From: an uncultured Lachnospiraceae bacterium
Lineage (GTDB): Bacteria; Bacillota; Clostridia; Lachnospirales; Lachnospiraceae
Direction of reading: 5' to 3'
Length of the DNA stretch: 17,238 nt
Assembly: GCA_910577165.1 (NCBI GenBank)
Contig: CAJTLX010000063.1
Location: 1-17,238, forward strand
Below are positions 14,611 to 17,238 of the stretch, piece by piece (within the stretch, counting starts at the first letter, position 1; each line of letters opens with the position of its first letter). The notes below the pieces were generated by a model that made no database searches, was not told the origin of the DNA, and saw only the letters and a list, made by a program, of their open reading frames with translations. The translations under genes were made by a program, and so were the position numbers.

Positions 14611-16971
14611 ATGACGAACCAGAAAGGACATGGACAGGTAGCAGAAAAGGAGGGGGAAGAACTGAAAGTATTAAATGACCGTGAGGCGGAGGAGGCGCAC
14701 CTTGCTGAATGCCTTGCAGTGATTAAGGCAAATATTGCCGTTTATGAGGAAGATGTGAAGCATATGAGTGCTGAGATCAAGCAGATGTATGATCAGTACC
14801 GCGACAATGACCCGGAGATTTTTACGGAACTGTCCAATACCATCACGATGAACGAGAACATGAAAACCGCGCTCGCAAAGAATCAGAGGGCATTGAAAAA
14901 ACCATATTTCGGGCGGATCGATGTGGTGGAACTTGCCGGGGACGATACCGGGGATAAGATAACAGAAAAATATGCTGATGCGGGAGGGAATAAATTTGCT
15001 CTGACACAGGAGGAAGATGAGGTGTCGGATGACAGAAAACTTGTTCCGCAAAAAAACACGGAGGTGTTTTATCTGGGTAAGGGCGGAGTGATGAAAGATC
15101 CGACGCATATCTTGGTTGTGGACTGGCGCGCACCGATTGCAAATGTCTACTATGAAAACGGGCTTGGGGAGTGCAGCTATCTTGCACCAGCGGGAAGAAA
15201 ATATACAATTGATTTAAAGCGAAAGCGAACCTATGAAATTGAAAAGGAGCGGCTGATCGATTATTACGATTCCGAGGTGGTGGCAAACGATGAGCTGCTG
15301 ACAAAATACCTTGCGAAAAACAAGGAGGCAGTACTGGGGGAGATTATTGCGACCATCCAGAAGGAGCAGAATGATATTATCCGCAAATCACCTTACCGCA
15401 GCATGATTGTGCAGGGTGTGGCAGGCAGCGGCAAGACCACCGTGGCAATGCATCGGATCTCCTATATTCTTTATAACTATACAAAGGATTTTAAGCCCGA
15501 AGATTTTTATATTATCGGCAGCAACCGGATTCTGTTAAATTATATTACGGGCGTACTGCCAGAACTGGATGTACATGGTGTAAAACAGATGACGATGGAA
15601 CAATTGTTTGTGCGCTTGCTGTATGAGGACTGGGATAAGAAGAAATTTGAGATTATTTCCCTGTCAGAGAGTGCAGCACGAATAGTAGGAGTGGGAAAAG
15701 CGGAGTCAAAAACTGCTGCCGAGTTTATGATTCGCCGCAAGGGGACAAAGGAGTGGCTTACTGAGTTAATAAACTATACGAATGCGATGGAGGAGGAAAT
15801 GATCCCGCAGGAGGATATTTATTTAAGGGATGAAGTGCTGTTCTCAAAAGAGCAGATCAACCGCTACCGCGCAAGCAATGCGATTCTTTCCATCCAGACA
15901 AAGATTGATGGTCTAAATGAGCGTACATTAGTAAAGCTTCGCAATGAATTGACGGGGCATGATTTAATTTATACGCCGGAAGAGAGAAAGACACTGGTAA
16001 AAAGCCTTACAGGGCGGTTTGGACCAAAGAAATGGAAAAAACCAATCTTTGATATTTACGACGAGTTTTGCGAGGCACAGGGAATGCTATACCAGAGAAT
16101 AGAGGGGACAAAGAACGCGGATACCCATAAAACAAGGGCAAAGAATACGGGAAAAACAAATGCCGGACGAAAAAATACGAAAAAGAAGCAGGAAATTATT
16201 GGTTACGATGTGTATGATCTTGCAGCACTCGCTTACATTTACAAACGCTGTAAGGAAACCGAACGCGTCCGCGAGGCACATCATATCGTGGTGGATGAGG
16301 CGCAGGATTTTGGGCTGATGGCTTACGGGGTGCTGCGCTACTGCATTCCTGCCTGTTCCTGGACAATTATGGGCGATGTGTCGCAAAACATCCATTTTGG
16401 CTTTGGGCTAAATGACTGGGAGGAATTAAAGAAAATAGTACTTTGCGACCCTAAGGATACATTCGCTGTACTTTCAAAGAGTTACCGAAATACCGTAGAA
16501 ATCTCGGATTTCGCGCAGAATATCCTGCGGCACGGTTCTTTTGCAGGTTATCCGATCGAGCCGATTATAAGGCATGGAAAACCGGTTAAGATAAAAGAAT
16601 GCACAGATCATAAAGAGGTACTCTTTGAGGCGGTAAAAATTCTTAGAGAGTGGCAGCAGGAAGGACTTGACACAATTACGGTGATCTGCCGGGAGGAAGG
16701 GGAAGCGGCACAGGTTGCGGCGGAGCTTGGAAAGCGGATAAAAATTGAGGAGAGCGATCTAAGCCTAGCTGAATTTAAGCAGGGAATTATGGTGCTTCCA
16801 GTAGACTACACAAAGGGGCTTGAGTTTGACGCGGTACTGCTGCTTGAGCCGACGGCAGTAAAATACCCTAAGGATGATGGACACGCGAAACTTTTGTATG
16901 TGGCAGCAACCAGGGCACTGCATGAACTTTCCGTGCTGCATACGGGAGATGTAACAGAACTGATTTCCTAA
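14611..16971 (+). CDS. helD: HelD-type superfamily 1 helicase, RNA polymerase recycling ATPase
   Basis: HelD binds stalled or post-termination RNA polymerase and uses ATP to release it from DNA. The 786-residue product fits the family (B. subtilis HelD is similar in length). It has an N-terminal coiled-coil arm (about 20-98), the HelD-specific DWRAPIANVYYE (171-182), Walker A GVAGSGKTT (269-277), motif II DEAQD (562-566), TIMGDVSQNIHFG (585-597), SYRNTVEIS (624-632), motif V DYTKGLEFD (732-740) and motif VI YVAATRALHEL (763-773). A Lys-rich, low-complexity segment (about 500-528) interrupts the region before motif II. The ATG at 14611 has GGAGG 5 bases upstream; the upstream in-frame ATG at 14590 lacks one. 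It is monocistronic by context; no clear terminator follows the stop. Confidence 0.93.
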   Translation: MTNQKGHGQVAEKEGEELKVLNDREAEEAHLAECLAVIKANIAVYEEDVKHMSAEIKQMYDQYRDNDPEIFTELSNTITMNENMKTALAKNQRALKKPYFGRIDVVELAGDDTGDKITEKYADAGGNKFALTQEEDEVSDDRKLVPQKNTEVFYLGKGGVMKDPTHILVVDWRAPIANVYYENGLGECSYLAPAGRKYTIDLKRKRTYEIEKERLIDYYDSEVVANDELLTKYLAKNKEAVLGEIIATIQKEQNDIIRKSPYRSMIVQGVAGSGKTTVAMHRISYILYNYTKDFKPEDFYIIGSNRILLNYITGVLPELDVHGVKQMTMEQLFVRLLYEDWDKKKFEIISLSESAARIVGVGKAESKTAAEFMIRRKGTKEWLTELINYTNAMEEEMIPQEDIYLRDEVLFSKEQINRYRASNAILSIQTKIDGLNERTLVKLRNELTGHDLIYTPEERKTLVKSLTGRFGPKKWKKPIFDIYDEFCEAQGMLYQRIEGTKNADTHKTRAKNTGKTNAGRKNTKKKQEIIGYDVYDLAALAYIYKRCKETERVREAHHIVVDEAQDFGLMAYGVLRYCIPACSWTIMGDVSQNIHFGFGLNDWEELKKIVLCDPKDTFAVLSKSYRNTVEISDFAQNILRHGSFAGYPIEPIIRHGKPVKIKECTDHKEVLFEAVKILREWQQEGLDTITVICREEGEAAQVAAELGKRIKIEESDLSLAEFKQGIMVLPVDYTKGLEFDAVLLLEPTAVKYPKDDGHAKLLYVAATRALHELSVLHTGDVTELIS

Positions 16972-16991
16972 AAAGGGTAAAAAATTTTTTT

Positions 16992-17147
16992 GTGGGTGTT
17001 ATAATAAATGAAAGACTATTTATAAATGAGGCGGAGAACCAGGCAGTTAAATGGCAGTCGTTTGAGGGAGCGTTAAAGGGATCAATGGAACAGCAGTTTG
17101 TGGATAGGACTTTCAAACCGCGAAAAATAGATGAAATCCTGCAATAA
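16992..17147 (+). pseudogene. short protein-like remnant, unassigned
   Basis: An open frame of 51 codons from a GTG at 16992 to TAA at 17147 reads like a real protein tail (INEAENQAVKWQSF, later EQQFVDRTFKPRKIDEILQ). It has no ribosome site, and its first codons overlap a TATAAT (16999-17004). An 18-residue version starts at an internal ATG (17085). I do not recognise the family. It looks like the C-terminal end of a gene whose start has been lost, or a very short antitoxin-like protein. Confidence 0.35.
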
Positions 17148-17164
17148 TTAAGGAGAAAATATCA

Positions 17165-17218
17165 ATGACCTTGTGGTATGATTATCTTAGCAGCCGAAAA
17201 ACCCGGATAGGGTTTTGA
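17165..17218 (+). CDS. possible 17-residue ORF or broken gene start
   Basis: AAGGAG (17150-17155) stands 9 bases ahead of an ATG that reads MTLWYDYLSSRKTRIGF and then stops at TGA (17216-17218). The excellent ribosome site is directly after the stop of the 16992-17147 remnant, as in a two-gene operon. Either the gene is truncated by a frameshift or nonsense change, or it is a small peptide. Function unknown. Confidence 0.3.
   Translation: MTLWYDYLSSRKTRIGF
17198..17216 (+). terminator. small hairpin near the window end
   Basis: AAAACCC-GGATA-GGGTTTT, 7 bp, with the T run in its right arm, followed by GATTGGGGG. It may be a weak terminator for the 16992-17218 stretch. Confidence 0.35.
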
Positions 17219-17238
17219 TTGGGGGATAGCATACGGAG

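Overview
The window looks like chromosomal DNA of a low-to-mid-GC Gram-positive Clostridia, most like a Lachnospiraceae-type gut anaerobe. The grounds are a T-box-controlled thrS, a HelD-type helicase, an LtaS-type membrane sulfatase, strong AGGAGG-type ribosome sites, extended -10 promoters, and protein sequences typical of that group. The taxonomy is inferred from sequence style, not from any marker search. No rRNA, tRNA, CRISPR array, transposase or phage gene was seen.

Layout. 1-230 is non-coding and rich in inverted and direct repeats that carry -10 promoter cores. 229-468 is a threonine T-box leader with its terminator, followed by a small double-hairpin element and thrS (622-2586). On the minus strand, a MraY-type phospho-sugar transferase (4592-3630) is followed after 41 bases by a LysR-type regulator (3588-2671), which ends in a strong terminator facing thrS. 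A divergent control region (4593-4945) separates these from a plus-strand LtaS-like enzyme (4946-7147) with an unusual Pro/Thr-rich stalk. glyA (7231-8469) has a near-consensus promoter and a clean terminator.

The second half is an accessory-looking locus. A long structured leader (about 8645-8871), possibly a c-di-AMP-type riboswitch, precedes two tandem secreted paralogs of 828 and 826 residues (8872-11358 and 11430-13910). Their N-terminal two thirds are nearly the same, in places at DNA level without silent changes, while their C-terminal modules have diverged. An orphan C-terminal fragment of a third copy (13921-14211) follows directly and ends at a strong terminator. I recognise no named family for these proteins; they appear to be exported all-beta, Ig-like or adhesin-like surface or matrix proteins.

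Next come a hairpin-rich spacer (14252-14610) and helD (14611-16971), which encodes an RNA-polymerase-associated helicase. The last 260 bases hold short coding remnants I cannot assign.

The housekeeping genes (thrS, glyA, helD, the MraY-type gene) are ordinary. The places worth a second look are the tandem paralog array with its orphan cassette and leader RNA, and the repeated hairpin elements next to terminators.
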